Origin: CAJWGI01 sp036011785
GTDB taxonomy: Bacteria; Chloroflexota; Anaerolineae; Anaerolineales; UBA11657
Length of the DNA stretch: 37,110 nucleotides
Direction of reading: 5' to 3'
Assembly (NCBI GenBank): GCA_036011785.1
Contig: DASCOB010000200.1
Coordinates: 1 to 37,110, forward strand
The position numbers were made by a program, and so were the translations under genes. This document shows, piece after piece, positions 25,621 through 33,987 of this stretch (the first letter of the stretch is position 1; each line of letters begins with the position of its first letter). The notes under the pieces are model-generated. The model searched no databases. It saw nothing but the letters and a program-made list of their open reading frames with translations, and was not told where the DNA came from.

Positions 25621-26541
25621 GTGCGTTTTTCCATAATCGTTCCCACTCACAACGAAGAAGAAGACATCGGTGCCACTCTGCGCGTGCTGTGTGCTCTCGA
25701 CCATCCCGATTTCGATGTTTTGGTGGTAGATGATTCGAGCGACCACACGCCCGAGATTGTACAAGCCTGTGCGGACAGGCGGGTACGGTACATCGGCCAG
25801 ACGCGCGGAGAGGGAAGATCTGCTGCCCGCAACCAGGGCATTCTGGCGGCCAGTGGCGAGATTGTGATAATCCTAAATGCGGATGTGCATTTGCCCGCCG
25901 ATTTCCTTCGTCGTTTGGAAGGTCATTACCGTGGCGGCGCAGACTACGTGTTGGTGGAGAGCCGGGTTTCCAATACCGAGGCTCTTTTCCCGCGCTACAT
26001 TCAGGCCCAGCATGAATTCTACTATGGCCCAGATACGCTGGTGAACATGAATTGGACGGAGGGATTTTCATGCCGGCGGAAGGCGGCCACTGCTGTGGGG
26101 CTGTTCCCTGAGGGTGTTTCGGCGTCGCTCGTGGCCGGTGAGGATGGCTGGTTCGGAGAGCGCTTGGAGGGGCACGGCTGCAGCAGAGTGTTTGATCGCA
26201 GCATTGTCGTTACTCACAGCATGCCTTCGGGTGTGGGCGAGTTTTTCAGACAGCGCGTCGGGCGTGGCCATGGCACGGCGCAGATTTGGTTTCAGCGTGA
26301 GGGGATTTCTAGGTTCAAGCTGGCCTTGAAAGCAGTTATACAATCGGTCTTTATGGTGGCGTCTATTGGGCTTGTTGTGCCAATTGCGCGGCATGCTTGG
26401 AGGTTCGCTAGTTATTCGTCTCGGCGCCGGGCGGACTGGCTGCCATTTGCGTTAGCCACTGCGTTACAGAGCTTTGCTAATGTTGTTGGCATTTGGCAAG
26501 GTTTTTTGGAAGCTTGCAACGAATGCGAAGTAGTTGCGTGA
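25621..26541 (+). CDS. GT2 family glycosyltransferase, membrane-associated
   Basis: This 306-aa protein starts at GTG 25621. The GT-A core: I-I-V-P-T-H-N-E (residues 5-12), V-V-D-D-S-S-D (35-41), G-R-S-A-A-R-N-Q-G (65-73), I-L-N-A-D-V-H (85-90) as the metal site, and later G-E-D-G-W-F with the acidic catalytic-base pair. The C-terminal 80 residues contain two hydrophobic stretches (around 235-255 and 275-300), so the enzyme is probably tied to the membrane, as many lipid-linked-glycan GT2 enzymes are. It sits between two GT4 genes with 7- and 11-base gaps. Confidence 0.88.
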   Translation: MRFSIIVPTHNEEEDIGATLRVLCALDHPDFDVLVVDDSSDHTPEIVQACADRRVRYIGQTRGEGRSAARNQGILAASGEIVIILNADVHLPADFLRRLEGHYRGGADYVLVESRVSNTEALFPRYIQAQHEFYYGPDTLVNMNWTEGFSCRRKAATAVGLFPEGVSASLVAGEDGWFGERLEGHGCSRVFDRSIVVTHSMPSGVGEFFRQRVGRGHGTAQIWFQREGISRFKLALKAVIQSVFMVASIGLVVPIARHAWRFASYSSRRRADWLPFALATALQSFANVVGIWQGFLEACNECEVVA

Positions 26542-26552
26542 GGTGAGCTAGG

Positions 26553-27680
26553 ATGAGATTGCTCTACTCCGGCCACACCTATCTGGTCGACGAGAATCAG
26601 AAAAAGCTGGCGGCTATCGTGCGAGCAGAGGGGATAGAGCTTGCGGTGGTAGTACCGCACATGTGGCGTGAACCGGTACTAGAAACCATCTACCCGCACA
26701 TTGACCCGGAGGCGTCCTACCGAATTTTTCCAACCCGCATAGCCTTACCCGGCGATGAAATGCGCTATTTCTACCTTTCAATGGACTTGCACATGCGGCG
26801 CTTTCGTCCGGACATCATCGTGGTGGAGAACGGCGCGGGTGCGCTTGCCTACACTCAGTTTTTGCTCTCCAAGCGGCGTTTTGCCCCGCAGGCGAAAGCA
26901 GTGTTTTTTACCTGGTGGAATCTACCGTATCGGCCACGGCAGCCATTCCGTGCTATCGAGCAGTTTAACCTGCGGAACAGCGATGGGGCAATTGCGGGCA
27001 ATCGCTCCGCCGAGTTGATTCTGCGTGAAAACGGGTACTCTGGGCCACTGTTGGTGCTTCCCCAACTGGGCGTGGACGCCACCCTGTTCGCGCCCGGTGA
27101 CGGTGATGAGATGCGAAAGGAACTTGGCCTGGGCGATTTCGTAATTGGTTATGCCGGACGCTTAGTACCCGAAAAGGGGTTGCGAGTGCTTATGCGATCC
27201 TTGGAAGGGTTTGGCAGAGATTTCGATTTGCTGCTGGTTGGTAATGGCCCGTTGGAGCCTGAACTCCGCGTTTGGGGCACGGCCCTCCCGGAAGGCCGTA
27301 GATTACGTGTACACCCTTCCGTGTCCCACGCTCATATTCCTGCGCTCATGAAGGCGATGGACGTTTTCGTGCTACCATCTTTGACCACGTCATTCTGGAA
27401 AGAGCAGTTTGGGCATGTGCTCATAGAGGCCATGGCGTGCGGCGTTCCGGTGATCGGTTCAGATTCGGCGGAAATACCCAAGGTAATTGGTGGCGCTGGC
27501 CGTGTGATTCCGGAGGACGACCCAGACGGGTTGCGGGTTGCCCTGCGAGAGCTGGCAGCCAGTCCGGACGAGCGTATTGCGCTCGGCTCGCAAGGGCGTG
27601 CACGCGTGTTGGCGCAGTTCACTCATGAGCGCATTTCGGCGTGCACCGTTGACTTTCTCTTCAACTTGCTAGACTCATAA
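26553..27680 (+). CDS. GT4 family glycosyltransferase (canonical)
   Basis: This 375-aa protein starts at ATG 26553 with a purine-rich GAGGTGAGCTAGG stretch just upstream. It opens M-R-L-L-Y-S-G-H-T-Y. D-I-I-V-V-E-N-G-A-G-A near residue 90 and the donor-domain opening I-G-Y-A-G-R-L-V-P-E-K-G-L are standard, as is L-L-V-G-N-G-P-L. The donor motif is longer than usual (T-S-F-W-K-E284-Q-F-G-H-V-L-I-E292), with both Glu residues present and an aromatic insert before the first, a pattern shared with WcaC/ExpE-like GT4 enzymes. Its TAA shares one base with the flippase ATG (TAATG). Confidence 0.9.
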   Translation: MRLLYSGHTYLVDENQKKLAAIVRAEGIELAVVVPHMWREPVLETIYPHIDPEASYRIFPTRIALPGDEMRYFYLSMDLHMRRFRPDIIVVENGAGALAYTQFLLSKRRFAPQAKAVFFTWWNLPYRPRQPFRAIEQFNLRNSDGAIAGNRSAELILRENGYSGPLLVLPQLGVDATLFAPGDGDEMRKELGLGDFVIGYAGRLVPEKGLRVLMRSLEGFGRDFDLLLVGNGPLEPELRVWGTALPEGRRLRVHPSVSHAHIPALMKAMDVFVLPSLTTSFWKEQFGHVLIEAMACGVPVIGSDSAEIPKVIGGAGRVIPEDDPDGLRVALRELAASPDERIALGSQGRARVLAQFTHERISACTVDFLFNLLDS

Positions 27681-29215
27681 TGTCCGAACCCCGCAGCACT
27701 CCTCTGGATGAGTACGATCTCCCCAAGCAGGCAGTGCGCAGCGCGTTGTGGGCCGGGGGTTCTCATTACTGGCTGTTCGGTCTCGGGTTGGTAAAAACAG
27801 TGGTTCTGGCTCGTCTTGTGCCGCCGGAGTATTTCGGGATGGTCGCAGTGGGACAGGCATGGGTCACTTACTTCAGCGTGTTCCGACTTGATTTCCGCAC
27901 CGTTATGGTGACATGGGAAGATGATTCCCGACGTACGCTCTCGGTGCAATACTGGTTGGACAACTTGCTTTCATGGAGCGGGTTGTTGCTGGCGGCCGGG
28001 CTTTACTGGATTTCACCGCAGGCTCTATTTCTGGTTGGTGAAGTGCCCGGCAACTGGCTTTCGGCTGTGTGGGTGGCAGTGTTCACGCTGCTACTCGTGG
28101 TGGGGTTTGAGGGCCTGACCTCCACACCGCGCTACATTCTCGAACGGAAGCTGCGCCAGGATATCCTCGGGCGGCTGATTGTGATGCACGCCGTGCTGGG
28201 TCTGGTCACGGCAGTAGCTTTGGCCTGGCGTGGACATTACCTGGCTGCAATTTTGGTGGATGTTGCCATGCCCGCGCTTGTCATCGGGGTGGGGGTGACG
28301 CTTGTCACCCGCTGGCGGCCTGCATTTGTGTGGGATACGAAATTGGCGCGCGGGCTGCTGGAATTCGGATTAACCATGTGGACTGCGGGCTTACTCGGGA
28401 AGATAGTGTTCCAATTGGACGATTGGCTGGTGGGCACAATCGGGCGTGCGGGCCCGAAAGTGTGGCTGTCTTCAGGGGTGTTGCCGGAGTCATTTTACTC
28501 ACGTGCTTATACAGCGGGCAAGATGCCGATGGATGTGTTCGCCGGCATGATTGGCCAGATTGCGCTTCCGCTCTATGCGCGCAGCGCAGCCCAGGGTCGC
28601 GAGACGCTGCGGCGCGCATATCGTCATTTGTCCTGGTTGTTGACGCACATGATTTTTCTTTCGGGAGTGTTTGCGCTGACGACAACTGAAGAGGTCGTAA
28701 CAATAGTTCTGGGCGAGCGATGGTTACCCACGGTTCCCTTATTCCGGCTGATGGCGGGGTTTGTCTTGCTGCGTCCACTTTATCAGAATGCGTGCCAGCT
28801 ATTGATTGCAGTTCGGAAAGAGAAACGCATGCGCCGCACAGTGGCGCAGCAGGCAGTGTTTCTGCTGCTGGCATGCCCAGTGGGAGTTTGGTACTGGGGA
28901 GCAGCCGGCGCTGCGGTGGCGGTGAGCATGATGACCATCATTGGTCTCCTGTTCGCCGACCGGTACGTTGGGGAGGAACTGGGCCGCTCTGCCGGGGATG
29001 CGTACCTGCTGCCCGCGCTGACAGGGTTAGGGGTATATGGTATGCTGCGCTTGCTCGCACCATGGCTCCCGCTCTCACTGTGGGGGAGTGCGGCCGTCAA
29101 AGGCGGGCTATGTCTTGCGGCATTCGCATTGGTGATATTGCTATTTGAACGCGGTCAGGCGCAAACTGTGTGGGCCACGGTGCGTCGGGTGCTGCAGAAC
29201 GGTACCGACGAATAA
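27680..29215 (+). CDS. Polysaccharide flippase, Wzx-like (MOP superfamily)
   Basis: This 511-aa polytopic protein has about 12-14 hydrophobic segments. The N-terminal pattern W-A-G-G-S-H-Y-W-L-F-G-L-G-L followed by V-L-A-R-L-V-P-P-E-Y-F-G-M-V-A matches the opening of oligosaccharide flippases of the RfbX/lipopolysaccharide-exporter type, which hand the undecaprenyl-linked glycan across the inner membrane. Features in the middle, such as Q-L-D-D-W-L-V-G-T-I-G and F-Y-S-R-A-Y near residue 270, are also typical. It is the only flippase in the window, so all sugars added by cytoplasmic enzymes probably leave through it. Both neighbours share one base with it (TAATG). Confidence 0.88.
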   Translation: MSEPRSTPLDEYDLPKQAVRSALWAGGSHYWLFGLGLVKTVVLARLVPPEYFGMVAVGQAWVTYFSVFRLDFRTVMVTWEDDSRRTLSVQYWLDNLLSWSGLLLAAGLYWISPQALFLVGEVPGNWLSAVWVAVFTLLLVVGFEGLTSTPRYILERKLRQDILGRLIVMHAVLGLVTAVALAWRGHYLAAILVDVAMPALVIGVGVTLVTRWRPAFVWDTKLARGLLEFGLTMWTAGLLGKIVFQLDDWLVGTIGRAGPKVWLSSGVLPESFYSRAYTAGKMPMDVFAGMIGQIALPLYARSAAQGRETLRRAYRHLSWLLTHMIFLSGVFALTTTEEVVTIVLGERWLPTVPLFRLMAGFVLLRPLYQNACQLLIAVRKEKRMRRTVAQQAVFLLLACPVGVWYWGAAGAAVAVSMMTIIGLLFADRYVGEELGRSAGDAYLLPALTGLGVYGMLRLLAPWLPLSLWGSAAVKGGLCLAAFALVILLFERGQAQTVWATVRRVLQNGTDE

Positions 29216-30012
29216 TGCTTAGGGAGGCGAAAGTATGGCTGTTACGGACTCGCGAATGCCGCGACCCGTTCATCCTGGCGCAGGCACTACGTTATGACAG
29301 GCGGCGTCTCACGTTGCTACGATTCTGCACTGGGCTTGCATTTTCTGACAGCCGCACACTGCTGCAGGAAATCGAAGAAGACAGCCCTTTCCTTGCCAAG
29401 GTGCGAGATAAATTGAGTCGATACACGCGCTACTCTCCGCGGGCGGTCGATTTCATGTTGGTTGATAATGCCGGATCGGTCTTCTTCAACGAGGTGACTC
29501 TTTACGTTATCATGCGCGCCCTTCGCCCGGAAACTGTGGTGGAAACCGGTGGGACGCCTGGAAAATCCACTGCATTCATACTGCGCGCCATGCAAAGGAA
29601 CGGATGCGGGCATCTGTACACGATTGATCTCCCGCCGGCTGCCGTTCAGGAAACACAGCTGGCCGTGCGCGAGAGCTATCACGAGTCGCTGCCTTCCGGG
29701 GCGTCCTCCGGCTGGGTTGTCCCGCATGAATTGAAGGCGCGGCACACGCTGCTACTCGGTTCATCGCGCGAGCATTTGCCGCGTGTCTTGGAGGAGGTGC
29801 AGACAATCGATGTTTTCCTGCATGACAGTGACCACAGTTATGCGAACATGACCTGGGAATTCCAAACCGCATTGTTCGCTCTAGAAGAGGGTGGACTGCT
29901 GCTCTCCGATGATGTGCGCGCGAATGATGCTTTTGGCGATTTCTGTCGTGAGCGAAAGCTTTCCTCCCGGCAGGTTTACAACCTCGGTGCAGCGCGGCTA
30001 GCACCGTGCTGA
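29215..30012 (+). CDS. Class I SAM-dependent methyltransferase
   Basis: ATG 29215 overlaps the flippase stop by one base and gives 265 aa; the frame extending to 29170 is a shadow. SAM motif I is V-V-E-T-G-G-T-P-G-K-S-T-A (residues 108-120), Y-T-I-D-L-P the acidic strand, and V-F-L-H-D-S-D-H-S-Y the D-x-D-H metal-site pattern of the Methyltransf_24 group, followed by L-L-L-S-D-D-V. The first 90 residues are helical, basic and without a known domain. It likely methylates a sugar of the glycan. Neighbouring the flippase and acyltransferase, it may place a terminal modification. Confidence 0.83.
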   Translation: MLREAKVWLLRTRECRDPFILAQALRYDRRRLTLLRFCTGLAFSDSRTLLQEIEEDSPFLAKVRDKLSRYTRYSPRAVDFMLVDNAGSVFFNEVTLYVIMRALRPETVVETGGTPGKSTAFILRAMQRNGCGHLYTIDLPPAAVQETQLAVRESYHESLPSGASSGWVVPHELKARHTLLLGSSREHLPRVLEEVQTIDVFLHDSDHSYANMTWEFQTALFALEEGGLLLSDDVRANDAFGDFCRERKLSSRQVYNLGAARLAPC

Positions 30013-30590
30013 AAGCTTTGCGCAGCTGGTTTAACCTACAGGTGGCTGTGCCGGTCGTTGGCTTTTTGCGCACCTGGGTGCTGAACGTTGTAATCAGCAA
30101 TGTGCCCTGCAGCGCACTGCGCAATGAGTACTTTCGGCGGGTGTGTGGCATTAGCATCGGGGAGGGTACCGAGATTTGGGGCGGGGTGCGCTTCATGGGT
30201 GGGGCAATGAACAGGATTCGTATTGGGGCGCACTGCTCCATTCCCCATTACGCTTTTTTCGTTGCCGGAGCGAGCATCAGCATCGGCAATCACGTCGTCT
30301 TTGGGCATGCGGTTGAACTGTACACTTCTGATCACGACCCGGATGACCCGGCCTTTTCTCGCCGCGACGCGCCGATTGAGATTCACGATCGCGCCTGGAT
30401 AGGCTCCCGGGCGGTCATACTTAAGGGCGTGACAATCGGTGAAGGCGCGGTGGTGGCTGCCGGTTCAGTGGTGACGCGGGACGTGCAGCCTTTCACCATT
30501 GTGGGCGGTAACCCGGCCCGATTGATACGCGAGCGTGGCACCCGCGAGTTCACCTATCAGGTGGGTCGAGAGATTAGCCCGGGCTGCTAA
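30006..30590 (+). CDS. Hexapeptide-repeat O-acyltransferase (WcaF/WbbJ type)
   Basis: GTG 30006 (7-base overlap with the methyltransferase) gives 194 aa. Hexapeptide repeats of a left-handed beta-helix run from I-S-I-G-E-G-T (residues 49-55) through I-R-I-G-A-H and I-S-I-G-N-H-V-V-F-G to W-I-G-S-R-A-V-I-L-K-G-V-T-I-G-E-G-A-V-V-A-A-G-S-V-V. The loop T-S-D-H110-D-P carries the expected catalytic His. The end V-G-G-N-P-A-R-L-I is the standard closing motif. It most likely transfers acetyl from acetyl-CoA to a sugar hydroxyl in the cytoplasm. Residues about 15-35 are hydrophobic and may attach it to the membrane. Confidence 0.88.
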   Translation: MLKALRSWFNLQVAVPVVGFLRTWVLNVVISNVPCSALRNEYFRRVCGISIGEGTEIWGGVRFMGGAMNRIRIGAHCSIPHYAFFVAGASISIGNHVVFGHAVELYTSDHDPDDPAFSRRDAPIEIHDRAWIGSRAVILKGVTIGEGAVVAAGSVVTRDVQPFTIVGGNPARLIRERGTREFTYQVGREISPGC

Positions 30591-30631
30591 ATACCGCGCA
30601 AGGGCAGCCTTCTTAAGAAAAGCCATATCCG
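30591..30631. other. 41-base gap with a 10-base palindrome
   Basis: The short gap before the polytopic-protein gene contains the perfect palindrome TTCTTAAGAA at 30610-30619, 12 bases before the TTG start. It is too short to be a terminator and has no U-tract. It could be a weak operator or chance. No ribosome site is evident. Confidence 0.25.
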
Positions 30632-31813
30632 TTGAACTTCTTTAGTCGCGTGGCGCGCAGGCTCCGGTCTCCCGACCAGGTGTATATCGGTTTTGCACTG
30701 TTGCGCCAGCTCATAGTAGTGCTCTTAATCGTTGGTTTTCCACCGCTGGAGTCGCACGATGGATGGTATTTTCACCATGGCGGCGACCAAAACTATTATT
30801 TCGATTACGGTGATGTGCTGGCGCGAGGAACATTCGCGCGGTATTTCTCCGTCAATCTGGGAACACCCGCGTTAATGGCGCTGGCAATCCGCGTAACGGG
30901 GGCGTCAACTTTCTCCGCCCTGCTGCCTTTGGTGGTTCTGCTGAATGGCTTTTTGCTCGGGGGACTCTCAGTGTTGGTGGTCGGGCGGCTAGCAGCGCGA
31001 TTGACCCGGCGCGAGCGATGCGGCTACCTCGCAGCCGGCCTGTGGGCGCTGATGCCGTGGCTGCTGTGGCTGCTCTTCTGGCCGCACCCGCGCGCGGATT
31101 GGCTGCGCATGCCCTACGTGCCCGGCGTAGCGTGGCTGCAGGGCGGGCCGGATGGCCCGGGGGTTTTTTTCGCGCTGCTGGGGGCGTACTTTCTGGCGCT
31201 GTCACTGGATTCAAGCCAGCTTCGCTGGCCGCTTCTCAGTGGCGCCGCCTTCGGTGTGATGCTGCTATTTCGGGTGCACTTTGCGGCATTCATATTGCTG
31301 GGGGCACTGGCGCTCGGGTTGCGGCGGCGCGGGTGGCATGCCGTGCTGTTTTCCATCGCCGCAGCGGCGCTGTACCTTCCTCAGGTGCTCTACAACCGGC
31401 TTGCGTCGCTTGTTCTCGGAACTCCCGGTTACAATCCCTGGCTGCCTGGATACCTTTATTTCGGGGTGCTGGATGTGATGGCGGAGACAGCCTATTATGC
31501 CGAGAATCATGAAATGAACATTGTCGCTTTCAGTTATCTCGTGGACGCGGCGCAAGCGCTGCTAGGGCGCGGAGCGCTTATAGCGGTGGTGGTGGTGGTG
31601 GCGGGATTGTTGGCGGTGTGGGGTTTTTATCTGGCAGTACGGTCAATTGGCTGGGCGCGCGCCGTGGTTTTGTTCGGCGCCGCTCCGGCTGCGATTGGGG
31701 TGCTCTTGTTTTCTCCGATTTTCATCGAAAACGCGTATCGGTTTTCGCTGCCGGCAGCGCCGTTCCTGTTGGTCCTGGCGAGTTGGGTTTTCATTGCGCT
31801 GACCGATAGGTGA
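30632..31813 (+). CDS. Polytopic membrane protein, GT-C-like, unknown substrate
   Basis: This 393-aa protein starts at TTG 30632. It has about nine hydrophobic segments and almost no C-terminal soluble part, so it is shorter than the other GT-C-like proteins here. The first outer loop contains S-H-D43-G-W-Y-F-H-H-G-G-D52-Q-N-Y-Y-F, an acidic, aromatic patch where GT-C enzymes hold their active site, but the usual D-E pair is absent. It could be a membrane glycosyltransferase or, less likely, a Wzy-type polymerase, since the window has no other polymerase candidate of this size. The call is by topology and loop motif only. Confidence 0.6.
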   Translation: MNFFSRVARRLRSPDQVYIGFALLRQLIVVLLIVGFPPLESHDGWYFHHGGDQNYYFDYGDVLARGTFARYFSVNLGTPALMALAIRVTGASTFSALLPLVVLLNGFLLGGLSVLVVGRLAARLTRRERCGYLAAGLWALMPWLLWLLFWPHPRADWLRMPYVPGVAWLQGGPDGPGVFFALLGAYFLALSLDSSQLRWPLLSGAAFGVMLLFRVHFAAFILLGALALGLRRRGWHAVLFSIAAAALYLPQVLYNRLASLVLGTPGYNPWLPGYLYFGVLDVMAETAYYAENHEMNIVAFSYLVDAAQALLGRGALIAVVVVVAGLLAVWGFYLAVRSIGWARAVVLFGAAPAAIGVLLFSPIFIENAYRFSLPAAPFLLVLASWVFIALTDR

Positions 31814-31894
31814 GCGGCCACGTAAACAGTGGCGTGTTTGCTTGGACTGCAGCGACTACCTGTTGATGTGTTCCCGATAACTTGCGCAGCGCGT

Positions 31895-32776
31895 ATGCCA
31901 ACGCTTGATGAAATCCAAACCTACTGGCAAGCTCATCCCGCTGGCGAAGCAGAAGTCGCGCATCTTGCCACTGACCGCCGCGACTTCTTTAACGAGCGCG
32001 ACCGCCAGACCCGGCTGCTCTACCCGAATCTGGATGCTGACTATGGCTTTGCGCTCGCGCAGGGTAAATGCACGCTGGAACTGGGTTGCGGCATGGGTTA
32101 CAACGCGCAGCGGCTGGCGCAGCACGGTGCGCGCTTGATTGTTATGGACCTAGCGCAGCGCGCTGTGCAATTGACGCGCGAACGTTTGCTCCTGCGTGAT
32201 CTATCGGCAGCATTCCTGGTCGCGGATGCAGAGCATTTGCCGTTTGCGCCAGACGCTTTTGAGACAGTTTTCTCTTCTGGCGTGATTCATCATTCACCCA
32301 ATACTGTTCAGGCTGCACGCGAGATCATGCGCGTGCTGAAAGCGGGCGGCGCAGCCACAGTGATGGTATACAACCGCAATTCGCGCTGGTTCTGGTGGAA
32401 CATCGTAATTGTGCTGGGCGCACTGATGTGGCTGCTGAACAGCTTGCCGGTCCGCAGCCGTGAGCGCCTGCTGGTTGCCCGCTTGGCGTGGCGAGATCTG
32501 ATTCTGCCGGCGGGGCAGCGGCTGCGTTTTGCGGATGTGGTGCGGGCAGGCACTGATTTCGGCGGGCTGCGCAATCCGCTTTCGCGGGTGTACACCAAGC
32601 GCTCGGCGCGACGGCTCTTTTCCGGCCTTGTTGATTTTCGCTTTGTGACTCAATCCAACCGTTTTCGGGCGCTCGACGAGAATCCATCTTTATCGGTGCG
32701 GGCAGTTCGGCGTGTGTTGGCTTGGCTCGACCGGCTTTGGGGGTGGTTCTTGATTGTCTACGCCGAAAAGCCATGA
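31895..32776 (+). CDS. Class I SAM-dependent methyltransferase (Methyltransf_11)
   Basis: I start at ATG 31895 (293 aa) because M-P-T-L-D-E-I-Q-T-Y-W-Q-A-H-P-A-G matches the usual opening (a Y-W-x-x-H-P-x-G pattern) of this family; the frame runs back to 31829 without similarity. SAM motif I is L-E-L-G-C-G-M-G-Y-N (61-70), then V-M-D-L-A-Q-R-A-V, A-D-A-E-H-L-P-F and S-S-G-V-I-H-H-S-P. The C-terminal third has a hydrophobic stretch (W-W-N-I-V-I-V-L-G-A-L-M-W-L-L) that may touch the membrane. It shares an ATGA overlap with the following GT4 gene and probably methylates the glycan's sugars or end. Confidence 0.87.
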   Translation: MPTLDEIQTYWQAHPAGEAEVAHLATDRRDFFNERDRQTRLLYPNLDADYGFALAQGKCTLELGCGMGYNAQRLAQHGARLIVMDLAQRAVQLTRERLLLRDLSAAFLVADAEHLPFAPDAFETVFSSGVIHHSPNTVQAAREIMRVLKAGGAATVMVYNRNSRWFWWNIVIVLGALMWLLNSLPVRSRERLLVARLAWRDLILPAGQRLRFADVVRAGTDFGGLRNPLSRVYTKRSARRLFSGLVDFRFVTQSNRFRALDENPSLSVRAVRRVLAWLDRLWGWFLIVYAEKP

Positions 32777-33987
32777 AGCGCATTCTCTACATCCATCACG
32801 GCGGCGCGTTGGGCGGGGCGCCGTTGAGCTTGCTTCTTCTGCTGCAGCAATTGGATCGTAGTTGCTACGAGCCGATTGTACTCTGCCTTGCCGCCGGCCC
32901 AGTCGTGGAACGCTTTCGCGCTGCCGGGGTTGAGACTCACGTCGCGACAGACATCAGCGATTTCAGTCAGACGGAACTGGTTTGGTATGGGAATACGCTG
33001 CTGTGGCAATTGCCTGGAAAAGCGTTGCGCTTCTTGCCTTCCGTGGCTGCCGCGCGGCGTTATCTGCAGCATTTCCAACCGGACTTGGTGCATCTGAATT
33101 CGTCTACGCTCGCAGCTGCGGCGCAGGCTGCCTTTCAGGAAAGATTGCCGGTTGTCTGGCACATTCGCGAACCGCTGGCGCGTGGATATTTCGGGCTGCG
33201 GCGGCGCTGGCTTCGGCGGCGGATTGCGCGTCATGCCACGCGCGTGGTTGCGGTTTCCGAGAATGATGCTGCGCAGCTGCTGCGCTCTGATCGTATTCGC
33301 GTTATTCACAACTTCGTTGATTTCGCCGTCTTTGATCACAGCATTGATTCGGATGCGGCGCGCGCGCATATGAATCTGACTCCGGCGCAGCATGTGGTGA
33401 CGATGCTAGGCGGCTGCTCCGCGCCGAAAGGTACGCTGCCCTTTGTACGCGCGCTGCCGCTGGTGCGGGCGAAAACCCCCAATACGCGCTTTCTGGTGGC
33501 GGGGCCAAAACCGCAGGTGGGTGCTAGCAAGCCGATGCCGGCATTGCTCAAACGCCTGTCTCGTGCCGATGCCTATGACCGCGCCGTGATGGCTGCTGCC
33601 GGCGCTTCCATAGCCAGCGGCGCACTGCGTTTTCTAGGTGACTGCGACGATGTGCCGCGATTGCTCGCCGCTTCAGATCTGCTGGTGTTCCCTTCGGTCG
33701 TTCCGCATTTTGCGCGTCCGGTCATTGAAGCCGGCGCGATGGCAAAACCGGTTGTGGCCTCTGACCTTGGCGGCCCGCGTGAATTGGTGCGCCATGATGA
33801 GAACGGCTTGCTGATCCCACCCAATGACCCCCGGAAGTTGGCTGAGGCCATCATCGCCATCCTGTCCGAACCGGCGCGCGCGCAGGCAATGGGCGAGGCC
33901 GGTTGCCGGCGCGCGCGCGAATTATTTGATGCGCGGAAAAGTGCTGCGCGCACGTTTTCCATTTACGAGGAACTGATAGGCACTTGA
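32773..33987 (+). CDS. GT4-like glycosyltransferase with altered EX7E
   Basis: ATG 32773 overlaps the methyltransferase stop as ATGA and gives 404 aa (the frame from 32722 is a shadow). It opens M-K-R-I-L-Y-I-H-H-G-G-A-L-G-G-A-P-L-S, the acceptor loop. L-V-H-L-N-S-S-T, V-W-H-I-R-E-P and V-V-A-V-S-E-N-D complete the N-domain. V-T-M-L-G-G-C-S-A-P-K-G opens the donor domain. The EX7E region reads P311-H-F-A-R-P-V-I-E319, keeping the second Glu and losing the first. Such variants occur in some GT4 branches, so it is probably active. It ends in a TTGA overlap with the heparinase-like gene. Confidence 0.85.
   Translation: MKRILYIHHGGALGGAPLSLLLLLQQLDRSCYEPIVLCLAAGPVVERFRAAGVETHVATDISDFSQTELVWYGNTLLWQLPGKALRFLPSVAAARRYLQHFQPDLVHLNSSTLAAAAQAAFQERLPVVWHIREPLARGYFGLRRRWLRRRIARHATRVVAVSENDAAQLLRSDRIRVIHNFVDFAVFDHSIDSDAARAHMNLTPAQHVVTMLGGCSAPKGTLPFVRALPLVRAKTPNTRFLVAGPKPQVGASKPMPALLKRLSRADAYDRAVMAAAGASIASGALRFLGDCDDVPRLLAASDLLVFPSVVPHFARPVIEAGAMAKPVVASDLGGPRELVRHDENGLLIPPNDPRKLAEAIIAILSEPARAQAMGEAGCRRARELFDARKSAARTFSIYEELIGT

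Noticed and set aside
30610..30619. TTCTTAAGAA palindrome as terminator or operator
   Set aside because: Too short for a terminator stem, no U-run, single copy. Kept only as a note in the gap entry.
32758..33393. Minus-strand open frame of 211 codons
   Set aside because: It is antisense to a clear GT4 gene, with Gln/Arg-rich translation and no motif; an artefact of codon bias.
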